64,000 nucleotides of DNA from Alphaproteobacteria bacterium. Its GTDB lineage: Bacteria; Pseudomonadota; Alphaproteobacteria; CALKHQ01. Both the position numbers and the translations under genes were made by a program. The stretch covers positions 62,001-126,000 of the forward strand of contig JAWKYB010000011.1 of NCBI GenBank assembly GCA_041396705.1, written 5' to 3'. This document shows positions 45,526-58,784 of the stretch, piece by piece. Within the stretch, counting starts at the first letter, position 1. Each line of letters opens with the position of its first letter. A model generated the notes under the pieces. The model had not been told where the DNA came from and did not search any database. It saw nothing but the letters and a program-made list of their open reading frames with translations.

Positions 45526-46656
45526 TCAGCCCGGCGGCAGGCCGAGGATGCGGACCATGAGCTCGCTTTGCCGGCGCGTGCCGGTCTTGGCGAATACCGA
45601 CTGCAGATGGTTCCGGGCGGTGTTGCGGCTGATGCCCAGGACGGCGGCGGACTCCTCCAGGTCCTTGCCCTCGGCCAGCAGCGCGACCACGCGTTCCTCG
45701 GCCGCCGACAGACCGTAGAGCCGGCGCATCAGCGCCATTCTGCCGGGGCCGGGCTGCTGCGGGTCGTGAACGTGGGCCACCACCGCCGGATGGCGCGGGT
45801 CGACCCGGCTGGTCGCCGGCAGCGGGATCAGGCGCAGGGCGAGCGGCGCGGCGCCGGCACGCGGGACCAGCATGACGGCATCCTCGCCGCGCAGCGCGCT
45901 GCCGATGGCGCCGCGCAGCAGCGCATCGGCCTGCCGCGCGCGCGCCGCCAGCGCGCCCCGGTCCACGCGCAGGCCGCCGCCGTCCCGTACGATCGCCTCG
46001 GCCAGGCGATTCATTCGCAGCACCTTGCCGGCATGGTCCAGCGCGAAGACCGCCCACGGCACGTGGTCGGGCACCCATGCATCTGCGGTGTGGCCGCCGC
46101 CGCTCTGCCGGGCCAGCCGCCAGGCGCGGCCGACATTGGGCGCAAGCCGCCGGAACGCCTCGATTTGCGCGCGGTCGGGGCGGCCGTGCCGCGTGGCGAA
46201 CTCCAGCGTGTGGTAGAGCGAGATGTCGCCGTCGTCGAAGAGCCGCGAACCGATGAAGCAGCGCAGGCCGGAATGGCGCCCGATCGCGTCGTAGAACTCG
46301 CTGCGGTCCATGCCGCGGTCGTCGATGAACTGGTGGTCGCACACCACCAGCCCGGCCGCGTGGCGCTGGGCATAGCGCATGCGCGGGTTGATCTGGTGCA
46401 GGCGCTCGCGCTCCGCCGCCGGCGGTGGGTCCAGGCCGGCTGCGATCATCGAGACGACCCGGCCGTCGCGGTTGTCGACCTCGAACAGCAGGCTGCCCTC
46501 GGCGCCGAACGCCGTCGCCGCCTCGCCGATCACCGCCGGGAACGTCGCCTCGGCGCATGCCGCCGCGAACAGCCGGTCCTGGATGCAGAGAAGGTCCGCG
46601 GGCTCGATCACCGGCCGATGGTTCCGCTCCCGCCGGGCCGCATCCGCATGTTCCAA
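45526..46656 (-). CDS. LuxR-family transcriptional regulator
   Basis: 376 aa with a C-terminal LuxR/GerE helix-turn-helix: LSAAEERVVALLAEGKDLEESAAVLGISRNTARNHLQSVFAKTGTRRQSEL (given in part) near 310-360. The N-terminal two thirds contain a PAS/GAF-like sensor region and a second PAS-like module (WAVFALDHAGKVLRMN near 225). It does not resemble the autoinducer-binding domain of quorum-sensing LuxR proteins. It resembles stand-alone alphaproteobacterial LuxR regulators of unknown ligand. No target is obvious; the SulP gene lies 200 bp downstream on the same strand. Confidence 0.83.
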   Translation of the reverse strand: MEHADAARRERNHRPVIEPADLLCIQDRLFAAACAEATFPAVIGEAATAFGAEGSLLFEVDNRDGRVVSMIAAGLDPPPAAERERLHQINPRMRYAQRHAAGLVVCDHQFIDDRGMDRSEFYDAIGRHSGLRCFIGSRLFDDGDISLYHTLEFATRHGRPDRAQIEAFRRLAPNVGRAWRLARQSGGGHTADAWVPDHVPWAVFALDHAGKVLRMNRLAEAIVRDGGGLRVDRGALAARARQADALLRGAIGSALRGEDAVMLVPRAGAAPLALRLIPLPATSRVDPRHPAVVAHVHDPQQPGPGRMALMRRLYGLSAAEERVVALLAEGKDLEESAAVLGISRNTARNHLQSVFAKTGTRRQSELMVRILGLPPG

Positions 46657-46864
46657 TCTCCAGCCACAATTAGTACATTGGTACCAATCGAAGCAGTTTC
46701 ACCGCCGCGCGGCAAGACTAGACTCCGGCGCGGGAAATCAGCGGAGCGGTGCCGTCGCGGCCGGACTCCGCCAGCGGCTTCCAGCGCAGCGATGTGCTGG
46801 TGGGGGTCGGCCTGGCCGTCGAACGGGGACTCGGCGGCCGGGCCGACATTCCGCCCGGCGGCCG

Positions 46865-47245
46865 CTATCGCTTCGAATCGGCGACGCAGTCCGCGATGAT
46901 GGCGATCAGCTCGTCCGGTTCGAACGGCTTGGCCAGCACCGCGCGGGCGCCGAGCTGGCTGGCGAGATCGAGGAAGTCGGAGCCGTAGCCGACGCGCGAC
47001 CCGCCCGACATGACGACGATAGCGGTCTTCGGAAAGGCCTTGCGCAGCGCCATCACCGTCTCCAGGCCATCCTGCTCCGGCATGAACACGTCGGTGACGA
47101 CGATGTCGGCGGGGGCCTGCCGCATCAACTGCAGCGCCTGCCTGCCGTCGGCGGCCAGGCGCACGTTGTGGCCTTCCTGGCCCAGCAGCGCGGCCAGCAT
47201 GTTGCGTATGCCCTCGTTGTCGTCGGCGACGACGATCTCTGCCAT
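46865..47245 (-). CDS. Single-domain response regulator (CheY-like receiver)
   Basis: 126 aa from the ATG at 47245. It is a receiver domain only: the acidic pair in IVVADDNEG near residue 9, the phosphoacceptor Asp in IVVTDVFMPEQDGLE near 53, Ser/Thr in VMSGGSR near 83 and Lys in VLAKPFEPDEL near 105. With no output domain it should work by protein-protein contact or phosphotransfer. It lies between the second TRAP operon and the LuxR gene on the same strand, 53 bp after dctM2, and may be read through from there. The partner kinase is not evident. Confidence 0.88.
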   Translation of the reverse strand: MAEIVVADDNEGIRNMLAALLGQEGHNVRLAADGRQALQLMRQAPADIVVTDVFMPEQDGLETVMALRKAFPKTAIVVMSGGSRVGYGSDFLDLASQLGARAVLAKPFEPDELIAIIADCVADSKR

Positions 47246-47297
47246 CTGCGCCTCGGCCCTGTCACCGGCGCGAACTCGCGGTGCCGGCCTAGCGTGA

Positions 47298-48704
47298 CTA
47301 ATTCCTGAACTGGCTGAGATCAAGGCCGCTGCTCACCGTCTCCGGTCCCAGCGCCCACTGGTACAGCCCGGTGGACAGGATCGGCACATAGGTGATCAGC
47401 ACCAGGAAGACCAGCAGCACCATCAGCCAGGGCAGCGCGGCGGCCACGGTGCGGGTCAGGCTCATGCCGGTGATGCCGGCGGTGACGAACAGGTTCAGCC
47501 CGACCGGCGGAGTGATCAGCCCGATCTCCATGTTCACCACCATGATAATGCCCAGGTGGATCGGGTCGATGCCCATCTCGATGGCGATCGGGAAGAAGAT
47601 CGGCGCCAGGATCAGCACGATCGCCGACGGCTCCATGAAGTTGCCGGCGATCAGCAGGATGACGTTGACCACGATCAGGAACATCCACGGCTCCAGACCG
47701 GCGGCAAGGATGCTCTCGGCCAGCGCCTGCGGGATCTGCTCGCTGGTCAGCACGTGGGCGAACATGATCGCGTTGGCGATCAGGAACATCAGCATGATGG
47801 TGGTGCGGCCGCCGTCGATCATCACCTTGAAGGTGTCGCGGTGGACGAAGGCGTGCGGCACGGCCGTCAGCCAGCGGATGTGGCCGTTGCGGATGTCGCC
47901 CGCGGCCGGCGACTTCAGCGGCCCGATGTCGCGATAGATGAAGCAGGCGGCGATGAAGGCATAGACCGCGGCCACCGCGGCGGCCTCGGTGGGCGTGAAG
48001 ATGCCGCCGTAGATGCCGACGAAGATGATGGCGATCAGGCCCAACCCCGGCAGGGCGTGAAAGGCGGTGCGGTTCCATTCGGCGCCGGTGATGCGCGGCA
48101 GCTTCGGCATGCCCTTCTGGCGGGCGCGGAACCAGATCACCGCCATCAGCATCAGGCCGGCGATCAGGCCCGGCACGATGCCGGCCAGGAACATGCGCCC
48201 GACCGAGACCTCGACCGCGGCGGCATAGACCACCATCACGATCGACGGCGGAATCAGGATGCCGAGCGTGCCGGCGTTGCAGATCACCCCGGCGGCGAAC
48301 TCCTTGGAGTAGCCTGCCTGGACCATGCCGGCGATCACCACCGAGCCGACGGCAACGACCGTGGCCGGCGACGAGCCCGACACGGCGGCGAAGAACATGC
48401 AGGCCAGCACCGAGGCCATCGCCAGCCCGCCGCGCAGGTGGCCGACGCAGGCGATGGCGAAGTCGACCAGCCGGCGGGCGACGCCGCCGGTCGACATGAA
48501 CGCCGACGCCAGGATGAAGAACGGGATCGCCTGCAGCGTGTAGTGGTCGTCGAAGGCCGAGAACAGGGTCTGCGCCATCGAGGCCAGGCTGGTGTCGGCC
48601 ATGATCGCGACCGTCAGGATCGACGACAGGCCGAGGGCGAAGGCGATCGGCATGCCCAGCGCCATGAACGCGAAGAACAGGATGAACAGGAAGGCGGTGG
48701 TCAT
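47298..48704 (-). CDS. dctM: TRAP transporter large permease, DctM family (second system)
   Basis: 468 aa, slightly longer than the first DctM of the window because of an extra cytoplasmic stretch around residues 275-305 (DIGPLKSPAAGDIRNGHIRW). Typical motifs are GSSPATVVAVGSVVIAGM near 115, GTLGILIPPSIVMVVYA near 145 and GLITPPVGLNLFV near the end. About a dozen hydrophobic helices. It overlaps the DctQ gene by 4 bp. The DctB/DctD pair upstream suggests C4-dicarboxylates or related acids as substrate. Confidence 0.94.
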   Translation of the reverse strand: MTTAFLFILFFAFMALGMPIAFALGLSSILTVAIMADTSLASMAQTLFSAFDDHYTLQAIPFFILASAFMSTGGVARRLVDFAIACVGHLRGGLAMASVLACMFFAAVSGSSPATVVAVGSVVIAGMVQAGYSKEFAAGVICNAGTLGILIPPSIVMVVYAAAVEVSVGRMFLAGIVPGLIAGLMLMAVIWFRARQKGMPKLPRITGAEWNRTAFHALPGLGLIAIIFVGIYGGIFTPTEAAAVAAVYAFIAACFIYRDIGPLKSPAAGDIRNGHIRWLTAVPHAFVHRDTFKVMIDGGRTTIMLMFLIANAIMFAHVLTSEQIPQALAESILAAGLEPWMFLIVVNVILLIAGNFMEPSAIVLILAPIFFPIAIEMGIDPIHLGIIMVVNMEIGLITPPVGLNLFVTAGITGMSLTRTVAAALPWLMVLLVFLVLITYVPILSTGLYQWALGPETVSSGLDLSQFRN

Positions 48705-49282
48705 GGCCGGGTCTCGTCCCGGCCGGTTGCGGCATGGCTCTCCAGCGCCTCGCGGGCCTCGTCGCCGATGGCGAAGCCGTCGGCGCGGTCGCGCAGGATG
48801 TTCCAGGCGATGCCGACCAGCCGCAGCAGCACCAGCGCCATGCCGATCGGCACGATCAGATAGGGCAGGCCGCGCGGCACCTTCAGGTCGTCGGTGGCGA
48901 AGCGCCAGACCTTGTCGATGTATTCCCACGCGCCGAGGATCAGCAGCACGGCATAGGCGATGCACAGGCCGACCGCGATCAGGCCGACGGCGCGCCGCGC
49001 CGGGCGCGGCAACAACCGGACCAGGGCGTCGACGCCGATATGGGCGCCGACCCTGAGCGCATAGCTGACGCCGAACAGCACCAGCCAGGCGAACAGGTAG
49101 CGCGACAGCTCGAACGCCCAGCCGATGCTGTCGCCGAGGCCGCGCAGCACGACCTGCACGAAGGTGATCAGGGTCAGCGCCGCGAACAGGAGGGCGATGA
49201 CGCCCTCCTCGCTGCGGTGGATCAGCCGCAGCCAGGCGGGTGGGGACGCTCCCGCCTGGCCGTCGGCCGGTGCGCCAGACAT
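48701..49282 (-). CDS. dctQ: TRAP transporter small permease, DctQ family (second system)
   Basis: 193 aa with four hydrophobic helices, starting after a short charged N-terminus (LIHRSEEGVIALLFAALTL). The family loop GAHIGVDALVRLLPRPARR follows helix 2, and a PRGLPYLIVPIGMALVLLRL segment forms helix 4. It is placed between dctP (27-bp gap) and dctM (4-bp overlap), the standard order. Confidence 0.9.
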   Translation of the reverse strand: MSGAPADGQAGASPPAWLRLIHRSEEGVIALLFAALTLITFVQVVLRGLGDSIGWAFELSRYLFAWLVLFGVSYALRVGAHIGVDALVRLLPRPARRAVGLIAVGLCIAYAVLLILGAWEYIDKVWRFATDDLKVPRGLPYLIVPIGMALVLLRLVGIAWNILRDRADGFAIGDEAREALESHAATGRDETRP

Positions 49283-49309
49283 GATGTCACCTCTGGCGTG
49301 GGCCGAGAC

Positions 49310-50305
49310 CTAGCTCGAACCGTTGGAAGCGGCGGCCGCGTCGATCAGCTCCTGGCCGATGTCGTCGGCGAACTGCGCCCACACCGGCTGCATCGCATCG
49401 CGCCAGCCGGCGACCTCCTCGGGCGTCAGCTCGATCACCTCGGCCATGCCGGCGTCGATCACGGCCTGGCGGTCCTGCAGGTCCTTCTCCAGCGCCAGCC
49501 GGTTCACCTCGGCCGTCACCTCGGCGACGATGGCGTCCAGCTCGGTGCGCACGTCGTCGGGCAGGCCGCTCCAGAACGCGTTGTTGGTGACCAGCATGTA
49601 GGCCAGCAGGCCGTGGTTGGACTCGGTGATGTAGTTCTGCACCTCGAAATAGCGCTGCGAGTAGATGTTCGACCAGGTGTTCTCCTGGCCGTCGACCACG
49701 CCGGTCTGCAGCGCCTGGTAGACCTCGGAGAAGGCCATCTTCTCGGGGTTGGCGCCGACGGCCTCGAACTGGGCCTCCAGCACGTCCGACGGCTGGATGC
49801 GGAACTTCAGGCCATCGGCGTCGGCCGGGCTGCGCAGCGGCACGTTGGCCGACAGCTGCTTCATGCCGTTGTTCCAGAAGCCGAGACCGAGAATGTCGTC
49901 GCCGGTCATCGAGGTCAGCATGGCCTGGCCGGCCTCGCTGCCGGTGAAGCGGTCGACGGCATCGAGGTCGTCGAACAGGAACGGCAGGTCGAACACCGCG
50001 AGCTGGCTGGTGAAGGCGCCGAATTTGGACAGCGACGGCGCGGCAAGCTCGACGTCGCCGAGCAGCAGCGCCTCCATCACCTTGTCGTCGTTGTAGAGCT
50101 GCGAGTTCGGATAGACCTCGACCACGACGCGGCCGCCGAGGCGCTCCTCGACCAGCTGCTGGAACATCAGCGCGCCGATGCCCTTGGGGGTGTTCTCGGC
50201 CACCACGTGGCTGAAGCGGATGACGATCGGATCGTCGGCCTGGGCAGGGGCGGCAGCGGCGATCAGCGCCAGCGCGATGGCGGATGTGGTCAGGCTTAGT
50301 CTCAT
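49310..50305 (-). CDS. dctP: TRAP transporter C4-dicarboxylate-type binding protein, DctP family (second system)
   Basis: 331 aa with a Sec signal peptide (MRLSLTTSAIALALIAAAAPAQA). The mature protein opens IVIRFSHVVAENTPKG, the classic DctP start, followed by RLGGRVVVEVYPNSQLYNDD, and the ligand-binding region LKFRIQPSDVLEAQFEAVGANPEKM with the conserved Arg that holds a carboxylate. QENTWSNIYSQRYFEVQ is a further hallmark. These match the dicarboxylate (malate/succinate/fumarate) group better than the first DctP does. Transcription probably starts from the sigma-54 promoter 64 bp upstream. Confidence 0.94.
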   Translation of the reverse strand: MRLSLTTSAIALALIAAAAPAQADDPIVIRFSHVVAENTPKGIGALMFQQLVEERLGGRVVVEVYPNSQLYNDDKVMEALLLGDVELAAPSLSKFGAFTSQLAVFDLPFLFDDLDAVDRFTGSEAGQAMLTSMTGDDILGLGFWNNGMKQLSANVPLRSPADADGLKFRIQPSDVLEAQFEAVGANPEKMAFSEVYQALQTGVVDGQENTWSNIYSQRYFEVQNYITESNHGLLAYMLVTNNAFWSGLPDDVRTELDAIVAEVTAEVNRLALEKDLQDRQAVIDAGMAEVIELTPEEVAGWRDAMQPVWAQFADDIGQELIDAAAASNGSS

Positions 50306-50368
50306 GGGAACGCTCCTCCGGGATGTTGAACGGCTTCAGGTCGTGTCGCCTGGTTCTGTCCATAGGAG

Positions 50369-50384
50369 CGCAAGCGCCGTGCCA
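50369..50384 (-). promoter_or_regulatory. Sigma-54 (-24/-12) promoter for dctPQM
   Basis: On the minus strand the sequence TGGCAC-GGCGC-TTGCG is a near-perfect sigma-54 promoter, with -24 GG in TGGCAC (50379-50384), 5-bp spacer and -12 GC in TTGCG (50369-50373). The start of transcription would fall near 50357, about 50 bp before the dctP ATG. The neighbouring dctD encodes a sigma-54 activator, so sequence and context agree. Confidence 0.82.
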
Positions 50385-50458
50385 GCCGCCCCGGGTGGGC
50401 CGGAAATGGCAGATTCGTGCGCCTGAATCGGGGCGGGAAGGCAGGGAGCGGCGGGGGC

Positions 50459-50503
50459 GATGGGTAGACGGGCACCCGCCGGCGGCGACGGATGGGTGGC
50501 GGG

Positions 50504-50512
<9 letters not shown>
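50459..50512. promoter_or_regulatory. Tandem inverted repeats, probable DctD upstream activating sites
   Basis: Site 2 at 50491-50512 is a perfect inverted repeat GATGGGT-N8-ACCCATC. Site 1 at 50459-50480 is GATGGGT-N8-ACCCGCC, the same site with two mismatches. Their starts are 32 bp apart, about three helical turns, so bound dimers would face the same side. They lie 75-145 bp upstream of the -24/-12 element, the usual distance for an enhancer-binding protein. Site 2 overlaps the dctD stop codon. Confidence 0.65.
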
Positions 50513-51850
<1,338 letters not shown>

Positions 51851-51853
51851 CGG

Positions 51854-53803
<1,950 letters not shown>

Positions 53804-53864
53804 CGCCGGCCGGCGCGCGTCGAGATGTCAGCGGCCGCCGCCGCGGCCGGTCACGCGGTGCCGT

Positions 53865-54851
53865 TCAGCCGGCGTAGCTCCATTGCTGGAACGGCGGCGG
53901 CTCCATCAGGCTGGGGTCGTTGGGCCCGCGCTGCAGGTTCTCCAGGTGGTAGTCCAGGGTCCACGGAATGCCCTCGTCGCCGCCGCAGCATTCGGTGAAC
54001 ACGCCCTGCAGCTTCACCTGCAGGAAGATGCCGTCGTCGGTCAGCCAGGCCTCGCCGTGCAGGCTGGCGAAGCCCTCGCCGTCGTCCCAGTCCAGCCTGA
54101 CCCGCGTCACCGTCTCGCCGAGCAGCGTCTCGCGGCCCAGCGGCTGCGGCACGATGCCGAGGTCGAGCACATAGGGCTCGAGCACGATCGGCGGGAACAG
54201 GCAGCAGGGCGTGCTGGCGCCGAACTCGGGCTCGTCGCCCCAGAACAGCATGTCGCCGACGTCCGGGCGCACCATCACGGTGCTCTGGGTCTCGTTGTCG
54301 TAGACCCGGCCGCGGATGCCGTTGACGATGGCGGCGTCGACGTGGCCGTCGGCGTGGACCATGTCGGCGATCCATCCGGTCCAGGGCGGCAGTGTGCTGC
54401 CGTTCGGCGGCTCGCTGCGCTGGGCGTTGCGGTTCAGCGCGCCGCCGTCCTCGATCACGCGCAGGAACTCGACATTGGTCTGCTCGACCGGCGTCAGCGT
54501 GACGTTCTGGCCGACCGGCGCGTACCACGACCGCGCGCCGAAAAAGCGCTGCAGGTCCTCGCTGTTGAAGCGATAGCCGTGGCGGGCGAAGATCTCGTTG
54601 CGGGCCAGCCGCAGCTGGTAGCCGGCCATGTAGCGGACATCCTGGTTGGTCAGCGGCCGGTCGTCGGAGAACGGCAGCACCTCGGCCCCGGCGCAGTCGG
54701 CGCTGTCGGTCGCCGGCGCGCAGTAGCCGGCCCCGAGATAGATCTCCTCGCAGATGCCGTTGCCGGCCAGCGAACAGCTTTCGTCCGCATGCGCCGCCGC
54801 CGACAACAGGACCATGCCGGCGAAGGCGCCCAGTCTGCCGAACCGAAGCAT
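53865..54851 (-). CDS. Secreted YARHG-domain protein, function unknown
   Basis: 328 aa with a signal peptide (LGAFAGMVLLSAAAHA). The YARHG domain is at about residues 65-140: RYMAGYQLRLARNEIFARHGYRF followed by FFGARSWYAP (given in part). The C-terminal half is acidic and Trp-rich, with a possible metal-free beta structure, and contains a CCLFPPIVLEPYVLDL stretch and a second Cys pair (TECCGGDEG). YARHG domains occur in extracellular or periplasmic proteins of unknown role. The gene stands alone, 51 bp after the end of the threonine dehydratase-like gene's shared strand region. Confidence 0.78.
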   Translation of the reverse strand: MLRFGRLGAFAGMVLLSAAAHADESCSLAGNGICEEIYLGAGYCAPATDSADCAGAEVLPFSDDRPLTNQDVRYMAGYQLRLARNEIFARHGYRFNSEDLQRFFGARSWYAPVGQNVTLTPVEQTNVEFLRVIEDGGALNRNAQRSEPPNGSTLPPWTGWIADMVHADGHVDAAIVNGIRGRVYDNETQSTVMVRPDVGDMLFWGDEPEFGASTPCCLFPPIVLEPYVLDLGIVPQPLGRETLLGETVTRVRLDWDDGEGFASLHGEAWLTDDGIFLQVKLQGVFTECCGGDEGIPWTLDYHLENLQRGPNDPSLMEPPPFQQWSYAG

Positions 54852-54917
54852 CGCGCCCCTCCTCTTTCCCAGGCGCCACCGGCTTAGACCGGCGGCGGGG
54901 CGAATTCAAGGCGGCGG

Positions 54918-55916
54918 TCAGCCGCCGTGCGGGCGGGCGCGCGCCATCAGCGCGCAATAGGACTGCGGGTCGATGTTGCTGCCGCAGGCCAGCACGACGA
55001 CGTGACGGCCGGCCAGTTCCGCCTTCAGCGGGCCGAGCAGGGCGGCCAGCGCGCTGGCCCCGGCCGGCTCGACCGCCAGCTTCAGGTCGCGGAAGCTCAG
55101 ATCCATGGCGTCGATCATCGCCTGGTCGTCGACCACGACCACGTCGTCGACATAGGCGCGGACCAGATCGAAGGTGCCCTGGGTATGCAGCGGCGCGCCC
55201 AGGCTGTCGGCGATGGTGTCGACGTGCACCTTGGCCGCCGGCGCGCCCGCGGCCAGGCTGTCGCTCATGCCGCGCGCACCGGCCGGCTCGACGCCATAGA
55301 CCGCGATGCCGGGCTTGACCTGCTTCAGCGCCGCGGCGATGCCGGCGATCAGGCCGCCGCCGCCGATCGGCACGATCACCGCATCGACGTCGGGCGCCTG
55401 CTCGGCGATCTCCAGCCCGATGATGCCGGTGCCGGCCACGGTGTGCGGGCCTTCGAACGGGTGGATCAGCGCCCGGCCTTCCTCGTCGCGCAGCCGCATG
55501 CCCTCGGTGAAGGCGCCGGCAATGTCCTCGGCCAGCGAGACCTCGGCGCCGTAGCCGAGGCACTGCGCGACGCGGTACTGGCTGGCCTTGCGCGGCATCG
55601 CCACCTTGGCGGTGGTGCCGAGCTGGCGGGCGGCATAGGCGACCGCGATGGCGTGGTTGCCGGCGGAGACCGCGGTCACGCCGCGGGCACGCGCCTCGGC
55701 GTCCAGCAGCATCATCACGTTCAGCGCGCCGCGCGGCTTGAACGAGCCGGTGCGCTGCATCAGCTCCAGCTTGACCGAGACCCGGGTTCCCGCCCCCAGC
55801 AGCCAGGGCAGTCCGCCGCCGTACCAGGGCACCAGCGGCGTCTCGATCAGGTGCGGCATCACCCGTTGCCGGGCCTGCCGGATCGCCTCGAGCGGCAGCA
55901 AAGCCTCGTCCGCCAT
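54918..55916 (-). CDS. Threonine/serine dehydratase-like PLP enzyme
   Basis: 332-aa fold-type II PLP enzyme. The PLP-binding Lys lies in TGSFKPRGALN near residue 56, the phosphate-binding glycine loop is VPIGGGGLIAGI near 180, and SAGNHAIAVAYAARQLG is typical of threonine ammonia-lyases. The C-terminal ACT regulatory domain of biosynthetic IlvA is absent, so this is a catabolic-type enzyme. Related enzymes include serine/threonine dehydratase and the EutB hydroxyectoine-pathway dehydratase. No ectoine genes are adjacent. It is transcribed alone, downstream of the groEL terminator. Confidence 0.87.
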   Translation of the reverse strand: MADEALLPLEAIRQARQRVMPHLIETPLVPWYGGGLPWLLGAGTRVSVKLELMQRTGSFKPRGALNVMMLLDAEARARGVTAVSAGNHAIAVAYAARQLGTTAKVAMPRKASQYRVAQCLGYGAEVSLAEDIAGAFTEGMRLRDEEGRALIHPFEGPHTVAGTGIIGLEIAEQAPDVDAVIVPIGGGGLIAGIAAALKQVKPGIAVYGVEPAGARGMSDSLAAGAPAAKVHVDTIADSLGAPLHTQGTFDLVRAYVDDVVVVDDQAMIDAMDLSFRDLKLAVEPAGASALAALLGPLKAELAGRHVVVLACGSNIDPQSYCALMARARPHGG

Positions 55917-55955
55917 CGCATCCTCCGTCGGCCCGCCTCGGGCGCCGACCTTAAC

Positions 55956-55992
55956 GGCAAAAGAAAGGGCCGCGGAACGGATTCCGCGGCCC
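55956..55992 (-). terminator. Rho-independent terminator after groEL
   Basis: On the minus strand a stem GGGCCGCGGAA-TCCG-TTCCGCGGCCC (55967-55992) is followed directly by TTTCTTTTGCC. The stem is 11 bp and perfect, and the T-rich tail is clear. It lies 26 bp after the groEL stop and separates groESL from the dehydratase gene. Confidence 0.88.
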
Positions 55993-56017
55993 TCGCATCG
56001 TCGGGAAGGGGCCGGAC

Positions 56018-57658
<1,641 letters not shown>

Positions 57659-57775
57659 TCGTCATCCTCCTCAGTCAAACCGGGCCCTGGCTCCCGCGAT
57701 GGATCGCGCGCCGCCGGGGACCTGTCTGCGATTTCAGCTGTCGTCCGCGGGATCCGGCCCGCCGACGGGTCGGGG

Positions 57776-58096
57776 TCAGGCGGCCTTCTTCGACTTGGCC
57801 GGCTTGACGACCTCGATGATGCCCATGATGTCGGATTCCTTCATGATCAACAGGTCCTCGCCGTCGATCTTGACCTCGGTGCCCGACCACTTGCCGAACA
57901 GGATGGTGTCGCCTTCCTTGACGTCGAGCGCCACGATCTGGCCCTGCTCGTTGCGGGCGCCGGGGCCCACCGCGATCACCTTGCCCTGCATCGGCTTCTC
58001 TTTCGCCGTGTCCGGGATGATGATCCCGCCGGCGCTCTTCTCCTCGGCATCGATGCGACGCACGACCACACGGTCATGCAACGGCCGAAACTTCAT
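57776..58096 (-). CDS. groES: 10-kDa co-chaperonin GroES
   Basis: 106 aa, with about ten extra C-terminal residues (VVKPAKSKKAA) compared with the common 95-97. The start MKFRPLHDRVVVRRID at ATG 58096 is the conserved one. The mobile loop EEKSAGGIIIPDTAKEKP and GKVIAVGPGARN are clear. It caps the GroEL ring. It is the first gene of the groESL operon under a promoter at 58214-58242. Confidence 0.97.
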   Translation of the reverse strand: MKFRPLHDRVVVRRIDAEEKSAGGIIIPDTAKEKPMQGKVIAVGPGARNEQGQIVALDVKEGDTILFGKWSGTEVKIDGEDLLIMKESDIMGIIEVVKPAKSKKAA

Positions 58097-58184
58097 GTCG
58101 ATCCCTCCACGCACATCCACTTCGTGATATCACTGTCACCGATCGGGTCGGCTTGCCCGTTCGCGTCGACGCGACGGATGCCTG

Positions 58185-58211
58185 TTAGCACTCTCCCCTG
58201 CCGGCTGCCAA
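58185..58211. promoter_or_regulatory. Imperfect CIRCE element (HrcA operator)
   Basis: TTAGCACTC-N9-GGCTGCCAA. The left arm is the exact consensus, and the right arm matches 6 of 9 positions of GAGTGCTAA with the required 9-bp spacer. It overlaps the expected transcription start of groESL, where HrcA would block transcription in the absence of stress. Confidence 0.8.
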
Positions 58212-58213
58212 AG

Positions 58214-58242
58214 CAGGTAGGAAAGTGGCGAATTCCTGTCAA
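58214..58242 (-). promoter_or_regulatory. groESL promoter
   Basis: On the minus strand TTGACA (58237-58242), a 17-bp spacer and TACCTG (58214-58219). The -35 is exact and preceded by CCC, giving CCCTTGACA, which also resembles the CTTG of alphaproteobacterial heat-shock (RpoH) promoters. The start site would fall within the CIRCE element just downstream. Confidence 0.7.
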
Positions 58243-58439
58243 GGGATGTTTCCCGCGGCTGGCGAAAATTTCAGGCCGGCGCGGCGCCTGCCGGCCGGCC
58301 ATGGCTGGCAGCACTCCGCCGGATCGGCTGCTAAGTTATTGATTTAACACTCCTTTTACCTTGCGTTTGGCACGCTGGTTGCTAACCATCGTGGAAGCGC
58401 CGCTGCGCGCCGTACCACCGCAGGTAAAAGGATGGTGCC

Positions 58440-58739
58440 ATGTCGCAGGACTCGTTGACCGCCCGGACCGCCGGAACGACCGATTTCCGTCGCCAGTGCG
58501 CGAACTGGCGCCTGACCACCGCGGAAATCCTCTACCGCATGCCCGATCATCCCTCGATGCTGCAGACCTTCATCTGGCAGAAGCTGGACCTGCCGCCGCG
58601 CTTCCCGGAACTGCTCAAGTTCCTGGCGTTCTGGGAAAGGAACATCGAGGGGCCGCTGCATTCGGTGCGGGTCGGCCACGTCGACATCATCGCGCCGGGC
58701 CGCTGGCGGGCGCTGGAGTCCGCGGCGCTGGTGCACTGA
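58440..58739 (+). CDS. usg: Usg protein
   Basis: 99 aa. The core FRRQCANWRLTTAEILYRMPDHP, QTFIWQKLDLPPRFPELLKFLAFWERNIEGPLHSV (given in part) is the Usg family, a small conserved alphaproteobacterial protein first noted upstream of trp genes in Caulobacter. Its function is unknown. The start codon is placed after AAAGGATGGTGCC, a weak ribosome site. The gene is divergent from groESL, and the 340 bp between them contains the AT-richer TTATTGATTTAACACTCC stretch, a possible promoter. Confidence 0.9.
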   Translation: MSQDSLTARTAGTTDFRRQCANWRLTTAEILYRMPDHPSMLQTFIWQKLDLPPRFPELLKFLAFWERNIEGPLHSVRVGHVDIIAPGRWRALESAALVH

Positions 58740-58784
58740 GCGCGGCGGGCCGCCTCCCGCGAACCCGGTCGGCGGCCGGCCGCC

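Noticed and set aside
45526..46656. Quorum-sensing LuxR receptor
   Set aside because: The N-terminal part lacks the conserved Trp/Tyr/Asp pattern of the autoinducer domain and no LuxI gene is nearby. Only the DNA-binding domain is shared.
46657..46864. Short open frame between the LuxR gene and the response regulator
   Set aside because: The plus-strand frame from 46749 runs into the antisense of the response regulator, has no convincing ribosome site and no recognisable fold. It is treated as a non-coding gap.
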